The translations under genes were made by a program, and so were the position numbers. From CADCTP01 sp963849885 (GTDB lineage: Bacteria > Actinomycetota > Actinomycetes > Mycobacteriales > CADCTP01): a stretch of 64,000 nt of DNA. Below the pieces are notes generated by a model that saw only the letters and a list, made by a program, of their open reading frames with translations, was not told where the DNA came from and ran no database searches. Below are positions 32,131 to 41,324 of this stretch, piece by piece. Location: assembly GCA_963849885.1 (NCBI GenBank), contig CAWKIV010000020.1, positions 465,465 through 529,464 of the forward strand. The letters run 5' to 3'. The first letter of the stretch is position 1; each line of letters begins with the position of its first letter.

Positions 32131-34358
32131 CGTCCACTGTGGACCCCAACCGGCAGGTCGAGCTGGCGATCAGCGGGATGACCTGTGCCGCCTGCGCCAA
32201 CCGGATCGAGCGCAAGCTGAACAAGCTGGACGGCGTCACGGCGACGGTCAACTTCGCCACCGAGAAGGCCCGGGTCAGCTACCCGGGGTCGATGCCGCCG
32301 GCCGACCTGCTGTCCACTGTGGAGGCGGCCGGCTACGCGGCCCGGCTGCCCGAGCCGCCGGCCGCGGCCGCGGTCGACGTGGTCGAGGACGACCCGCTGG
32401 GCCCGCTCCGGCAGCGCCTGCTCGTCTCGGTCGCGCTCGCCCTGCCGGTCGTGGTGCTGGCGATGGTGCCGGCGCTGCAGTTCCGCTACTGGCAGTGGCT
32501 CTCGCTCACGCTCGCCGCGCCGGTGGTCGTGTACGGCGGCTGGCCCTTCCACGTCGCGGCCTGGCGCAACCTGCGGCACGGCGCGGCCACCATGGACACG
32601 CTCGTCTCGATGGGCACGCTGGCCGCGTTCGGCTGGTCGGTGTACGCGCTGTTCCTCGGCACGGCCGGCGAGCCGGGCATGACCCACCCGTTCCGGTGGA
32701 CGGTCGAGCGCACCGACGGCTCCGGCTCGATCTACCTGGAGGCGGCCGCCGGGGTCACCGCCTTCCTGCTGGCCGGGCGCTACCTGGAGGCCCGGTCCAA
32801 GCGGCGGGCCGGATCGGCGCTGCGGGCGCTGCTGCACCTCGGCGCCAAGGACGTCGCCGTGCTGCACGGCGACCGCGAGGAGCGGGTGCCGGTCGACCGG
32901 CTGGCGGTCGGCGACCTCTTCGTGGTCCGGCCGGGGGAGAAGGTGGCCACCGACGGCACGGTGGTGGACGGGTCGTCCGCGGTGGACCGCAGCATGCTCA
33001 CCGGCGAGTCGGTGCCGGTCGAGGTCGGCCCGGGAGACGTCGTGGTCGGCGCGACGGTCAACGTCGGCGGCCGGCTGGTCGTCCGGGCCGAGCGGATCGG
33101 CACGGAGACGCAGCTGGCGCAGCTGGCCCGGCTCGTGGAGGACGCGCAGAACGGGAAGGCGGCCGTGCAGCGGCTCGCCGACCGGGTGTCCGCGGTCTTC
33201 GTCCCGGTGGTGCTCGCCATCTCCGTCGCGACCCTCGGCTTCTGGATCGGCACCGGCGTCGGCCTGGAGCCGGCGTTCACCGCGGCCGTCGCCGTGCTGG
33301 TCATCGCCTGTCCGTGCGCGCTGGGGCTGGCCACGCCGACCGCGCTGATGGTCGGCACCGGGCGCGGCGCCCAGCTCGGCATCGTGATCAAGGGGCCCGA
33401 GGTGCTGGAGTCCACCCGCCGGGTGGACACGGTCGTGCTGGACAAGACCGGCACGGTCACCACCGGCCGGATGACGCTGGTCGACGCGGTGCCCGCCACC
33501 GGCACCGACGCCGCCGAGCTGCTGCGGCTGGCCGGCGCGGTGGAGGCCGCGTCCGAGCACCCGGTCGCCCGGGCGATCGCCGCCGGGGCCCGGGAGCGGG
33601 CCGGCGAGCTGCCCGCGGTGACCGGCTTCGCCAGCACCGACGGGCTCGGTGTCCGCGGGACGGTGGCCGGCCGGACGGTCACCGTCGGCCGGCCCGCGCT
33701 GCTCGGCGCGGACATGCCGGCCGAGCTGGCCGCGGCCAAGGACGCGGCCGAGGCCGCCGGCCGGACCGCGGTGCTGGCCGGCTGGGACGGCGCGGTGCGC
33801 GGGCTGCTGCTGGTCGCGGACACGGTGAAGCCGACCTCGGCCGAGGCGGTGCGGCGGCTGCGCGACCTGGGCCTGCGGCCGGTCCTGCTGACCGGGGACA
33901 ACGCCGCGGTGGCCCGGACGGTGGCCGCCGAGGTGGGGATCGACGAGGTCGTCGCCGACGTGCTGCCGGCCGGCAAGGTGGCGGTCGTGCAGCGGTTGCA
34001 GGCCGAGGGCCGGGTGGTCGCGATGGTCGGCGACGGGGTCAACGACGCGGCCGCGCTCGCCCAGGCCGACCTCGGCCTCGCCCTGGGCACCGGCACGGAC
34101 GTCGCGATCGAGGCGTCCGACCTGACCCTGGTCCGCGGCGACCTGCGGGTGGCCGCGGACGCGATCCGGCTGTCCCGGCGCACCCTGCGCGTGATCAAGG
34201 GCAACCTCTTCTGGGCGTTCGCCTACAACGTGGCCGGCATCCCGCTCGCGGTCGCCGGCCTGCTCAACCCGATGGTCGCCGGCGCGGCGATGGCCTTCTC
34301 GTCGGTCTTCGTGGTGACCAACAGCCTGCGGCTGCGCCGCTTCCGCGCCGTCGGCTGA
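32127..34358 (+). CDS. copA: Cu(I)-exporting P1B-type ATPase
   Basis: 743 residues. One N-terminal HMA domain (GMTCAACANRIERKL), eight expected membrane helices with the CPC metal site in VIACPCALGLATPTALM (near 394), phosphorylation motif DKTGTVTTG (Asp near 439), ATP-binding SEHPVARA and hinge GDGVNDAAALAQADLGLA. Last helices carry YNVAGIPLA and MAFSSVFVVTNSLRL, the CopA ligand set. GTG 32127 overlaps the preceding stop. Confidence 0.96.
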   Translation: MTSTVDPNRQVELAISGMTCAACANRIERKLNKLDGVTATVNFATEKARVSYPGSMPPADLLSTVEAAGYAARLPEPPAAAAVDVVEDDPLGPLRQRLLVSVALALPVVVLAMVPALQFRYWQWLSLTLAAPVVVYGGWPFHVAAWRNLRHGAATMDTLVSMGTLAAFGWSVYALFLGTAGEPGMTHPFRWTVERTDGSGSIYLEAAAGVTAFLLAGRYLEARSKRRAGSALRALLHLGAKDVAVLHGDREERVPVDRLAVGDLFVVRPGEKVATDGTVVDGSSAVDRSMLTGESVPVEVGPGDVVVGATVNVGGRLVVRAERIGTETQLAQLARLVEDAQNGKAAVQRLADRVSAVFVPVVLAISVATLGFWIGTGVGLEPAFTAAVAVLVIACPCALGLATPTALMVGTGRGAQLGIVIKGPEVLESTRRVDTVVLDKTGTVTTGRMTLVDAVPATGTDAAELLRLAGAVEAASEHPVARAIAAGARERAGELPAVTGFASTDGLGVRGTVAGRTVTVGRPALLGADMPAELAAAKDAAEAAGRTAVLAGWDGAVRGLLLVADTVKPTSAEAVRRLRDLGLRPVLLTGDNAAVARTVAAEVGIDEVVADVLPAGKVAVVQRLQAEGRVVAMVGDGVNDAAALAQADLGLALGTGTDVAIEASDLTLVRGDLRVAADAIRLSRRTLRVIKGNLFWAFAYNVAGIPLAVAGLLNPMVAGAAMAFSSVFVVTNSLRLRRFRAVG

Positions 34359-34402
34359 CGGTGGGCCGCCGCGGCGCCGGGCCGGTGCGGCAAGCTGCCG
34401 GC

Positions 34403-34729
34403 ATGAGCGACGACTGCTGCGAGGTCGTGGTCACCGCCGCGGACGCCGACTGGCTGGCCGGCTTCACCCGCCGGCTGGTGGACGACCGGCTGGCCGCCTG
34501 CGGGCACGTGCAGGAGCGGATCCGGTCGGTCTACCGGTGGGAGGGCGCGGTCCAGGACGACGGCGAGGCCCGGGTCGCGCTGCACACCCGGACCGCGCTG
34601 GTGCCGCAGATCGTGGCCCGGGCCGACGCGGAGCACCCGTACGAGGTGCCCTGCGTGCTGGCGCTGCCGGTGGTCGGCGGCAACCCGGCCTACCTGGACT
34701 GGGTGAGGGCGGAGACGCGGCGCCCGTAA
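34403..34729 (+). CDS. cutA: Divalent-ion tolerance protein CutA
   Basis: 108 residues, the usual CutA size. VDDRLAACGHVQERIRSVYRWEG is the conserved core strand-helix. CutA forms stable trimers; its link to metals is historical and its role uncertain. Directly downstream of copA (44 nt), possibly the same transcript. Confidence 0.92.
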   Translation: MSDDCCEVVVTAADADWLAGFTRRLVDDRLAACGHVQERIRSVYRWEGAVQDDGEARVALHTRTALVPQIVARADAEHPYEVPCVLALPVVGGNPAYLDWVRAETRRP

Positions 34730-34738
34730 GGTGCCCGC

Positions 34739-35095
34739 ATGACCGAGCTGTTCCATCTGGCCGACCGGCAGCAGTGGGAGGCGGCCCGGACCGCCGGCCG
34801 CTACGAGATCTCCACCCGCGGCCGGACGCTGCAGGAGGAGGGCTTCATCCACTGCTCGCAGCGGCACCAGGTCCGCACCGTGGCGGACGCGATCTTCGCC
34901 GGCGCGGACGACCTGGTCCTGCTCACCATCGACGCGGACCGGGTGCCGGCGCCGATCCGGTACGAGGGGCCGGACTTCCCGCACATCTACGGGCCGCTGC
35001 CCGTCGACGCGGTCGTCGCCGCCGTCCCGGTGCACCGGGACGAGGCCGGCCGGCTCGACCTGCCGACGGACGAGCCGAGGGACGCGGCGCCCTGA
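34739..35095 (+). CDS. DUF952 family protein
   Basis: 118 residues. ELFHLADRQQWEAARTAGRYEISTRG, GFIHCSQRHQV and PHIYGPLPVDAVVAA are the conserved parts of DUF952, a small cytosolic family related to ADP-ribosyltransferase-like folds but of unknown activity. It begins 9 nt after cutA, so co-transcribed. Confidence 0.85.
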   Translation: MTELFHLADRQQWEAARTAGRYEISTRGRTLQEEGFIHCSQRHQVRTVADAIFAGADDLVLLTIDADRVPAPIRYEGPDFPHIYGPLPVDAVVAAVPVHRDEAGRLDLPTDEPRDAAP

Positions 35096-35170
35096 GCCGA
35101 GGTCACCGGCCGGGCCGGACCGCCCGTCGGTTGATCCGGCAGGAGGGCGGTCGGCCAGCCCCGGTGCCGT

Positions 35171-35202
35171 CGGGGCGGGACCCGACAACGGATCCCGCCC
35201 CG
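35171..35202. terminator. Bidirectional terminator-like hairpin
   Basis: CGGGGCGGGA (35171-35180) pairs with TCCCGCCCCG (35193-35202), loop 12 nt, between the convergent DUF952 and substrate-binding-protein genes. Confidence 0.6.
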
Positions 35203-35221
35203 GGCGGAGCACTCGCGAAGG

Positions 35222-36142
35222 TCAGCCGACGAAGTCCTGGGCGACCTTGTCGACCGGCTTGCGGTCGATCTGGGTCTCCTTGTTCATCCGCAGCAGCTCC
35301 TCCTGGGTGAGCTTGGCGGACAGGGCGCCGAGCGCCTCCTCCAGCTCGGGGGTGGCCTTCTTGCTGTTCACCGCCGGGACGATGTAGTCGTTGGGGTTGA
35401 GGCCCTTGTCGTCCTTGAGGACGACCACCGGGTTGACCGACAGCACGCCGTCGGAGGAGTTGAAGACCGCCACCTGATACTCGTTCTTCAGCAGCCCGTC
35501 CACCGCCGGCTGGCTGGACAGCACGATCACCTTGTAGGCGCCGATCTTCATCCCGTAGGTCTTCTCCAGGCCGAGCTTGCAGTAGCTGCGGTCCCGGCAC
35601 TCCTGCGTACCGCCGAGGCCGACCGGCGTCTGCTGCGAGTAGGCGGCCAGCTCGGAGACCGTGGTCACCTTGTTCTGGTCGGAGAAGTCCTTGCTGACCG
35701 CGTACGCGTAGTTGTCGGTGGCGGGTGCGGGCGTGTAGACGGTGACGCCCTTGGCCCCGGCGAGCTCCTTGAGCGTCGCCAGGTTCTTCGCGTCGTCCGG
35801 CGTCGCGGCGCCCGCCTTGTAGTAGTTCAGCGCCGAGCTGGTGTATTCGGGAACGACGTCGATGTCGCCCTTCTGCAGCGCGGGCTCGACCACCTCGCGC
35901 TGGGACAGCTGGACCACCGTGGCGTTGTAGCCGGCCTTCTTCAGGCCCTCGGCGTAGATGTTGGCCAGCAGGCGCCCCTCCGGGAAGTCGAAGGCGCCGA
36001 CCTTGATGTCGCCCTTCGCGGCACTGCTGCCTCCGCCGCCGGCGGGCTCCTCGTCGTCACCACCGCATGCGGCGAGGCTGAGCGCGAGGGCGACGGACGC
36101 CGCCACGGCTCGGAGGAGCAGGGTGGATGGTCGACCAGGCAT
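35222..36142 (-). CDS. Osmoprotectant (glycine betaine/choline) substrate-binding lipoprotein
   Basis: 306 residues. Lipobox LSLAAC near residue 24, Gly/Ser linker, then an OpuAC/ProX-like domain: IKVGAFDFPEGRLLANIYAE, GDIDVVPEYTSSALNYY, GGTQECRDRSYCKLGLEKTYG, and VFNSSDGVLSVNPVVVLKDDK. It binds quaternary amine solutes for the adjacent ABC transporter. Transcribed leftward behind two permease genes after a 140-nt gap. Confidence 0.92.
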   Translation of the reverse strand: MPGRPSTLLLRAVAASVALALSLAACGGDDEEPAGGGGSSAAKGDIKVGAFDFPEGRLLANIYAEGLKKAGYNATVVQLSQREVVEPALQKGDIDVVPEYTSSALNYYKAGAATPDDAKNLATLKELAGAKGVTVYTPAPATDNYAYAVSKDFSDQNKVTTVSELAAYSQQTPVGLGGTQECRDRSYCKLGLEKTYGMKIGAYKVIVLSSQPAVDGLLKNEYQVAVFNSSDGVLSVNPVVVLKDDKGLNPNDYIVPAVNSKKATPELEEALGALSAKLTQEELLRMNKETQIDRKPVDKVAQDFVG

Positions 36143-36282
36143 CTCGTCCGAACCCGCCTTCTGTGTCCCGCCCGCGGTGCGGGCGCGTGTCCGACGGGGT
36201 GGAGTCCCCGCTAGCCCGCGATCCAACGCTGCCTGCGAGCCGACGGCAACCACCCGTGATAGGCCTGTGACCTGTTTCGCCG

Positions 36283-37011
36283 TCACGCGGCTGACGGCGC
36301 CCGCTCGGGCAGCCCGAGCGTGCTCGCGTCCCGGGCCGGCGTACGGCCCTCTACGCGCAGGCCGGCGGGGGTGACCGCCCGCTGCACCAGGCCGAGCAGC
36401 AGCTCGGTGAGCAACGCCAGTCCGGCGACCAGGATCGCGCCGCCGATCACGAGATACTCCAGGTTGATGTTGAAGCCGCGGAAGACGATCTGCCCGAGCG
36501 TGCCGTAGCCGACGTAGCCGGCGAGCGTCGCGGTGGCGACCACCTGCACCGCGGAGGTCCGGATGCCGGCCGCGATCAGCGGCAGCGCGAGCGGCAGCTC
36601 GACCCGGCGGAGCAGCTGCCAGCCACTCATGCCCATCCCGCGGGCGGACTCCTTGGCGTCCCGGTCGACGGTCGCGACCCCCACGTACGCGTTGGCCAGG
36701 ATCGGCGGCACCGCGAACAGGACGAGGGTGGCGATCAGGGTGGCCGTGGTCAGCCCGACGGGCGAGACCGCGAACAGGATGATGACGCCCAGCGTCGGGA
36801 TGGCCCGGCCGACGTTGGCCAGGTTGATCGCCAGCGCGCCGCCCCGGCCCAGGTGGCCGAGCCCGATGCCGATGGGCAGCGCGACGAGGCAGGCGATGAG
36901 CACCGACACGCCGGACAGCCAGACGTGCTCCCACAGCCGGTGCAGGATGCCGTCCTCGCCCTGCCAGCTCGCGGCCGTGGTCAGCCAGCTCCACACGCCG
37001 ACCTCGCTCAC
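36283..37011 (-). CDS. Osmoprotectant ABC transporter permease (second)
   Basis: 242 residues, about six membrane segments (WLSGVSVLIACLVALPIGIGL, ANVGRAIPTLGVIILF). Docking loop AKESARGMGMSGWQLLRRVELPLALPLIAAG and the family hallmark AGYVGYGTLGQIVFRGF. GTG 37011 overlaps the stop of the upstream permease (GTGA). Confidence 0.92.
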   Translation of the reverse strand: MSEVGVWSWLTTAASWQGEDGILHRLWEHVWLSGVSVLIACLVALPIGIGLGHLGRGGALAINLANVGRAIPTLGVIILFAVSPVGLTTATLIATLVLFAVPPILANAYVGVATVDRDAKESARGMGMSGWQLLRRVELPLALPLIAAGIRTSAVQVVATATLAGYVGYGTLGQIVFRGFNINLEYLVIGGAILVAGLALLTELLLGLVQRAVTPAGLRVEGRTPARDASTLGLPERAPSAA

Positions 37012-37715
37012 CGGGCGGCCTCCGCCCTGGTCCAGGGGGTCAGCAGGCGCTGGATCCCCAGCAACACGAGGTCCAGGACCACCGCGAGCAGCACCACCAG
37101 CACGACGCCCGTCAGCACCTGCTGCCGGTAGAGGTTGTCCTTGAACCCGGTGGTGATGATCCCGCCGAGACCGCCGTGGCCGACCGCGAAGCCGATGGTG
37201 ACCAGCGCGACGGTGTTCACGGTCGCGATCCGTACGCCCGCGGCGATGCTCGGCAGCGCGAGCGGCAGCTCGACCCGGAGGATCCGGCGGGTCGGGCCGA
37301 AGCCCATGCCGGCCGCCGCCTCCTTGGCCTCGGCCGGGACGCCGCGCAGCCCGGTCAGCACGTTGCGGACCATGATGAGCAGGTTGTACATGGTCAGCGC
37401 GACGATCACGGTCGCGCTGGTCAGGCCCAGTCCCACCGACCCGTAGAGGATCAGCAGGAGCGAGATCGAGGGGATCGCGTAGATGACCCCGGCGGTGCCC
37501 AGCACCGCCGCCTCGGCCACCCGGCTGCGCTGCGCGATCAGGGCCAGCGGGATCGAGATCACGAGGGCGAGCAGCACCGCGGCTATGGTGATGACCACGT
37601 GCTCCCGGAGCGCGGCGAGGATGTCCTCGTAGTAGTAGGAGATGTAGTCGGTGCCGAACCACGGGTTGGGGGCGCCGGCAGCGAGCAGGGGCTCGCGGTC
37701 TGCCGAGGAGAGCAC
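37008..37715 (-). CDS. Osmoprotectant ABC transporter permease (first)
   Basis: 235 residues. Docking loop AKEAAAGMGFGPTRRILRVELPLALPSIAAG, a clear paralogue of the next permease, and GGLGGIITTGF. The N-terminal 30 residues (about EPLLAAGAPNPWFGTDYISY) are an extra soluble stretch before the first helix. The start GTG (37715-37713) is only 2 nt from the start of the divergent ATPase gene. Confidence 0.9.
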   Translation of the reverse strand: MLSSADREPLLAAGAPNPWFGTDYISYYYEDILAALREHVVITIAAVLLALVISIPLALIAQRSRVAEAAVLGTAGVIYAIPSISLLLILYGSVGLGLTSATVIVALTMYNLLIMVRNVLTGLRGVPAEAKEAAAGMGFGPTRRILRVELPLALPSIAAGVRIATVNTVALVTIGFAVGHGGLGGIITTGFKDNLYRQQVLTGVVLVVLLAVVLDLVLLGIQRLLTPWTRAEAAR

Positions 37716-37717
37716 GC

Positions 37718-38890
37718 GTGGACGGTACCTCGACGGGGAGCGCCGAGGCGGCAGCGATCAGGTTGGAGGGCGTAAGCAAGACCTACCCTGACGGCACGGT
37801 CGCGGTCGCCGAGCTCGACCTGGACATCCCGGCCGGCGAGCTGGTCTGCCTGATCGGGCCGTCCGGCTGCGGCAAGACCACCACCATGAAGATGATCAAC
37901 CGGCTGGTGGAGCCGACGACCGGCCGCATCCTGCTCGGCGGCGAGGACGTGACCACGGTGGACGCGGTGAAGCTGCGCCGCCGGATCGGGTACGTGATCC
38001 AGCAGGTCGGTCTCTTCGCCCACCTGACCATCGCGGACAACGTGGCCACCGTGCCCCGGCTGATCGGCTGGAACAAGGCGCGGACCCGCGCCCGGGTCGG
38101 CGAGCTGCTGGAGCTGGTCGGGCTGGACCCGGCGGTCTTCGCGAAGCGCTACCCGGCGCAGCTGTCCGGCGGCCAGCGGCAGCGCGTCGGGGTCGCCCGA
38201 GCGCTGGCCGCCGACCCGTCGGTGCTGCTGATGGACGAGCCGTTCAGCGCGATCGACCCGATCGCCCGGGCCCGGCTGCAGGCCGAGTTCCTCCGCATCC
38301 AGGCCGAGGTCCGCAAGACCATCGTCTTCGTCACCCACGACGTCGAGGAGGCGGTCCGGCTCGGCGACCGGATCGCGGTCTTCCGGCAGGGCGGCCACCT
38401 GGAGCAGTACGACACGCCGGCGCAGGTGCTCGGCGCGCCGGCCTCCGACTTCGTGGCCGACTTCGTCGGCGCCGACCGCGGGCTGCGCCGCCTCGCGGTG
38501 ACCGGGATCGAGGACGAGGACCTGGAGCACCCGCCGGTGGTGGCGCTGGACGACACGGTCGGCGACGCCCGGCAGGCGATGTCGGGCGCGCACTGGGCGG
38601 TCGTGCTCGACTCGGCCGGCGCGCTGCACGGCTGGGTGAAGGACTCCATGCTCACCGGCGGCCGGACCGTCCGCGACGTGGCCCGCCGCTTCGACGCGTA
38701 CGTCTCGACCTCCTCGTCGCTCAAGGACGCCTTCGCGGAGATGCTGCAGCACGACGCGGGCTGGGTCGCCGTGCTGGACGGACCCCGCTACCGCGGGGTG
38801 CTGACGCCGTGGTCGTTGCACGTGGCGCTGCGCCGGTCGGTGGACTCCGGGCTCGGGGTGGACCACGAGGAGCCGGTGGTCAGCCGCTGA
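37718..38890 (+). CDS. Osmoprotectant ABC transporter ATP-binding protein (OpuCA/ProV-like)
   Basis: 390 residues. Walker A GPSGCGKTTTMKMINRL, signature LSGGQRQRVGVARAL, Walker B VLLMDEPFSAID and a C-terminal pair of degenerate CBS domains (about 265-380), the module that senses ionic strength in osmotic ABC ATPases. Unlike the usual single operon, this gene is transcribed away from its permeases. The GTG at 37718 is 2 nt from their start. Confidence 0.92.
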   Translation: MDGTSTGSAEAAAIRLEGVSKTYPDGTVAVAELDLDIPAGELVCLIGPSGCGKTTTMKMINRLVEPTTGRILLGGEDVTTVDAVKLRRRIGYVIQQVGLFAHLTIADNVATVPRLIGWNKARTRARVGELLELVGLDPAVFAKRYPAQLSGGQRQRVGVARALAADPSVLLMDEPFSAIDPIARARLQAEFLRIQAEVRKTIVFVTHDVEEAVRLGDRIAVFRQGGHLEQYDTPAQVLGAPASDFVADFVGADRGLRRLAVTGIEDEDLEHPPVVALDDTVGDARQAMSGAHWAVVLDSAGALHGWVKDSMLTGGRTVRDVARRFDAYVSTSSSLKDAFAEMLQHDAGWVAVLDGPRYRGVLTPWSLHVALRRSVDSGLGVDHEEPVVSR

Positions 38891-38933
38891 CCTGCGGTCA
38901 GGATCCGGCCGCAAGTTCTCCTACCGTACGGCC

Positions 38934-40019
38934 ATGACGCCCGTGCTGGACGACCGCTCGCTCAACCGGGCGCTGCTGGACCGGCAGCTGCTGCTGCGCC
39001 GGGTCCGGCGGCCCGCGCTGGACACCGTGGCGCACCTGGTCGGGCTGCAGGCGCAGGAGCCGCAGGACCCGTACGTCGGGCTGTGGTCGCGGCTGGCCGG
39101 CTTCGACCCGGCCGAGCTGTCCGCCGCGCTGGCCGACCGGGCCGCGGTCCGGATCGCGCTGCAACGCTCGACCATCCACCTCGTCACCGCCGCCGACTGC
39201 CTGGCGCTGCGGCCGGTGCTGCAGGGGGTGGGGGAGCGGATGGCCCGCGGGCAGTTCGGCCGGCAGCTGGCCGGGGTGGAGCCCGGCGAGCTGGCCGCGG
39301 CCGCCCGGGAGCTGGTCGACGCCGAGCCGCTGACCTTCGGCGAGCTGGGCCGGCGGCTGGCCGAGCGGTGGCCGGACCGGGCGCCGCTGCCGCTGGCGCA
39401 GACCGCGCGGGCGCTGCTGCCGCTGGTCCAGGTGCCGCCGCGCGGGCTGTGGGGGCGCGGCGGCCAGGCCCGGCACGTCACCGCGGAGTCCTGGCTGGGC
39501 CGCCCGGTCGGCCCCGACGCCGCGCCCGACCGGATGGTGCTGCGCTACCTGGCCGCGTTCGGGCCGGCCACGGTGGCCGACGCGCAGAGCTGGTCCGGCC
39601 TGACCCGGCTGGCCGAGGTGGTGGAGCGGCTGGCGCCCGGGCTGGTGTCGTTCCGGGCCGCCGACGGGCGGGTGCTGCACGACCTGCCGGACGCGCCGCG
39701 GCCCGGGCCGGACGTGCCGGCGCCGGTGCGCTTCCTGCCGCAGTACGACAACGTGCTGCTCGGGCACGCCGACCGCAGCCGGATCGCGTCGTCGACGGCG
39801 GGGCAGCTGTGGGACGAGGAGCACCACTGGTCGCCGCTGCTGGTGGACGGGATGGTGCGCGGGGTGTGGCGGGTGGCCCGGGAGCGCGGCCGGGCGACGC
39901 TGCTCGCCCGGGCGCCGGGGCTGGCGCCGGCCGACCGGGAGGCGGTCGAGGCCGAGGGCACCGGGCTGCTCGCCTTCCTGGCCCCGGCTGCCGGCACCCG
40001 GGAGGTCCGGCTGGTCTGA
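38934..40019 (+). CDS. Winged-helix protein of the AlkZ/YcaQ (HTH_42) family
   Basis: 361 residues. LNRALLDRQLLL, then HLVGLQAQEPQDPYVGLWSRL containing the QAQ motif that is catalytic in AlkZ-type DNA glycosylases. Winged-helix repeats follow (LQRSTIHLVTAADCLALRP, FGELGRRLAERW), and FLPQYDNVLLGHADRSRI near the C-terminus is the strongest family signature. AlkZ removes bulky or crosslinked bases from DNA; activity here is inferred. Confidence 0.85.
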   Translation: MTPVLDDRSLNRALLDRQLLLRRVRRPALDTVAHLVGLQAQEPQDPYVGLWSRLAGFDPAELSAALADRAAVRIALQRSTIHLVTAADCLALRPVLQGVGERMARGQFGRQLAGVEPGELAAAARELVDAEPLTFGELGRRLAERWPDRAPLPLAQTARALLPLVQVPPRGLWGRGGQARHVTAESWLGRPVGPDAAPDRMVLRYLAAFGPATVADAQSWSGLTRLAEVVERLAPGLVSFRAADGRVLHDLPDAPRPGPDVPAPVRFLPQYDNVLLGHADRSRIASSTAGQLWDEEHHWSPLLVDGMVRGVWRVARERGRATLLARAPGLAPADREAVEAEGTGLLAFLAPAAGTREVRLV

Positions 40020-40023
40020 GCGC

Positions 40024-40060
40024 GCCACCGCCCCACCCCTGGGCGGGGTGGGGCGGTGGC
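40024..40060. terminator. Bidirectional terminator hairpin
   Basis: A perfect 16-bp stem (arms 40024-40039 and 40045-40060, GCCACCGCCCCACCCC and its complement), loop TGGGC, between convergent genes. Confidence 0.75.
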
Positions 40061-40100
40061 CCCCCGTCAGCGCGGCCGATCCCCCGTCAGCGCGGCCGGT
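40061..40100. repeat. 20-bp direct duplication spanning the yceI-like stop codon
   Basis: CCCCCGTCAGCGCGGCCG(A/G)T occurs twice head to tail at 40061-40080 and 40081-40100. The right copy contains the stop codon of the YceI-like gene and the left copy lies just outside it, so a second potential stop follows. Confidence 0.7.
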
Positions 40101-40605
40101 CGAGCGTCGCGTCCACGACGATCCCGACCCACCGGCCGATCAGCCAGCGCGGCGCCCGGAGCGGGCTGGCCGCCCGGTCCAGGACCCCGCTGATCCGGAT
40201 CCGGACGGTGTCCGGGGCGGCGCCGGGCCGGGTGTCGATCCGCAGCTCCAGCGGCGCCTCGCTGCCGGCCACGGTGAGCACCGCGGCCGCGGTCCAGCCG
40301 TCGCCGGCCGGGCTGATCCCGGTGCTGCGGACGTGGATCCGCGGGTGCTCCGCGGTGTCGAAGAAGTGCCGGCCCTGCAGGTCGGCGTCCCGCTTGCGGA
40401 TCCCGGTGCGCACCGCGGTGGCGTCCAGGGTGCCGGTGGCCGCGACCGGCCGGCCCCCGGACACGGTGACCGAGCCGACGGTGACCGGGAAGCCGCCGCG
40501 GACCCGGATCAGGCCGAGCTTGCGGACGGTGAAGGAGGCGGTCGCCTCGGTGGCCCGGACCGTCCAGGTGCCGTCGCGCAGGACCGGCAGTGTCGTCGTG
40601 GTCAT
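40087..40605 (-). CDS. YceI-like lipocalin-fold protein
   Basis: 172 residues, no signal peptide. DGTWTVRATEATASFTVRKLGLIRVRGGF, GIRKRDADLQGRHFFDTAEHPRI and GEV-like core strands are typical of YceI, which binds isoprenoid-type lipids in an eight-stranded barrel. Ligand unknown. The next leftward gene begins 13 nt upstream of this one's start region, so they are probably one transcript. Confidence 0.88.
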   Translation of the reverse strand: MTTTTLPVLRDGTWTVRATEATASFTVRKLGLIRVRGGFPVTVGSVTVSGGRPVAATGTLDATAVRTGIRKRDADLQGRHFFDTAEHPRIHVRSTGISPAGDGWTAAAVLTVAGSEAPLELRIDTRPGAAPDTVRIRISGVLDRAASPLRAPRWLIGRWVGIVVDATLDRPR

Positions 40606-40617
40606 CGCCGGTACCCC

Positions 40618-41214
40618 CTACCGGTCCGCGCCGACCGGCAGGTCGGCGTGCAGCAGCCGGAGGACGGCCAGGCCGTCCGGTCCGGTCAGCTGGGCCGGGT
40701 CCTCGCCGGGCAGCAGCTCGGTGGACAGGATGACCGCGGCCGCGGCCTCCAGCGCCTCGACCGACTCGGCCGCGGTGGCGGCGAAGCGGGCGCCGTCGGC
40801 GGTCCGGCCGCCGAGGAACTCCACGATGCCCGGCACGTCCCGGGCCGCCGGCCACACCCGGTGCTCGCCGGCCCGCTCGTACGCGGCCGACCACTCGGCG
40901 CTGCGCGGGCCGTCGAAGGTGAGCAGCTGCAGGTAGCGCGCCGGACCGCCGGCCACGCCGGCCTTGCGCCCGGAGACCTCGTACGGGCGGCCGGGGCCGA
41001 GCGTGACCGTCCCGACCGGACCGGCCGGCGCGGCGGCCGCGTCCCGCTCGTCGTCCCAGAGCGCGACCGCGGCCCCCGGGCCCAGGCCCATCGGGGCGGC
41101 GACCAGCGCGCCGGCCGGGACGCCGCGGGAGCGCAGCGCGGTGAGCACCTCGTCCACCCAGGAGCGGTCCTGGGGGCCCGGGATGCCGTCGAGGGTGTGC
41201 ACGGTGGCGTACAT
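40618..41214 (-). CDS. Hypothetical protein, monooxygenase-like fold suspected
   Basis: 198 residues, soluble. MYATVHTLDGIPGPQDRSWVDEVLTALRSRG looks like the start of a dimeric alpha+beta barrel domain, and VTLGPGRPYEVSGRK and the AARYLQLLTFDGPRSAEWSAAYERAG part repeats the pattern, so two such domains are possible. I do not recognise a family. ATG 41214 upstream of yceI-like gene, same strand, 13 nt apart. Confidence 0.65.
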   Translation of the reverse strand: MYATVHTLDGIPGPQDRSWVDEVLTALRSRGVPAGALVAAPMGLGPGAAVALWDDERDAAAAPAGPVGTVTLGPGRPYEVSGRKAGVAGGPARYLQLLTFDGPRSAEWSAAYERAGEHRVWPAARDVPGIVEFLGGRTADGARFAATAAESVEALEAAAAVILSTELLPGEDPAQLTGPDGLAVLRLLHADLPVGADR

Positions 41215-41324
41215 CGGGTTCCTCTCGTCGGGCTGTCCTGCCTGCCGTCGACGATCGGGCCACGGCGCCGCCGGGCCATCCGTACTGGCACTGAGCGCGG
41301 TGCGGAAGCGCGATACTGCCGCTC

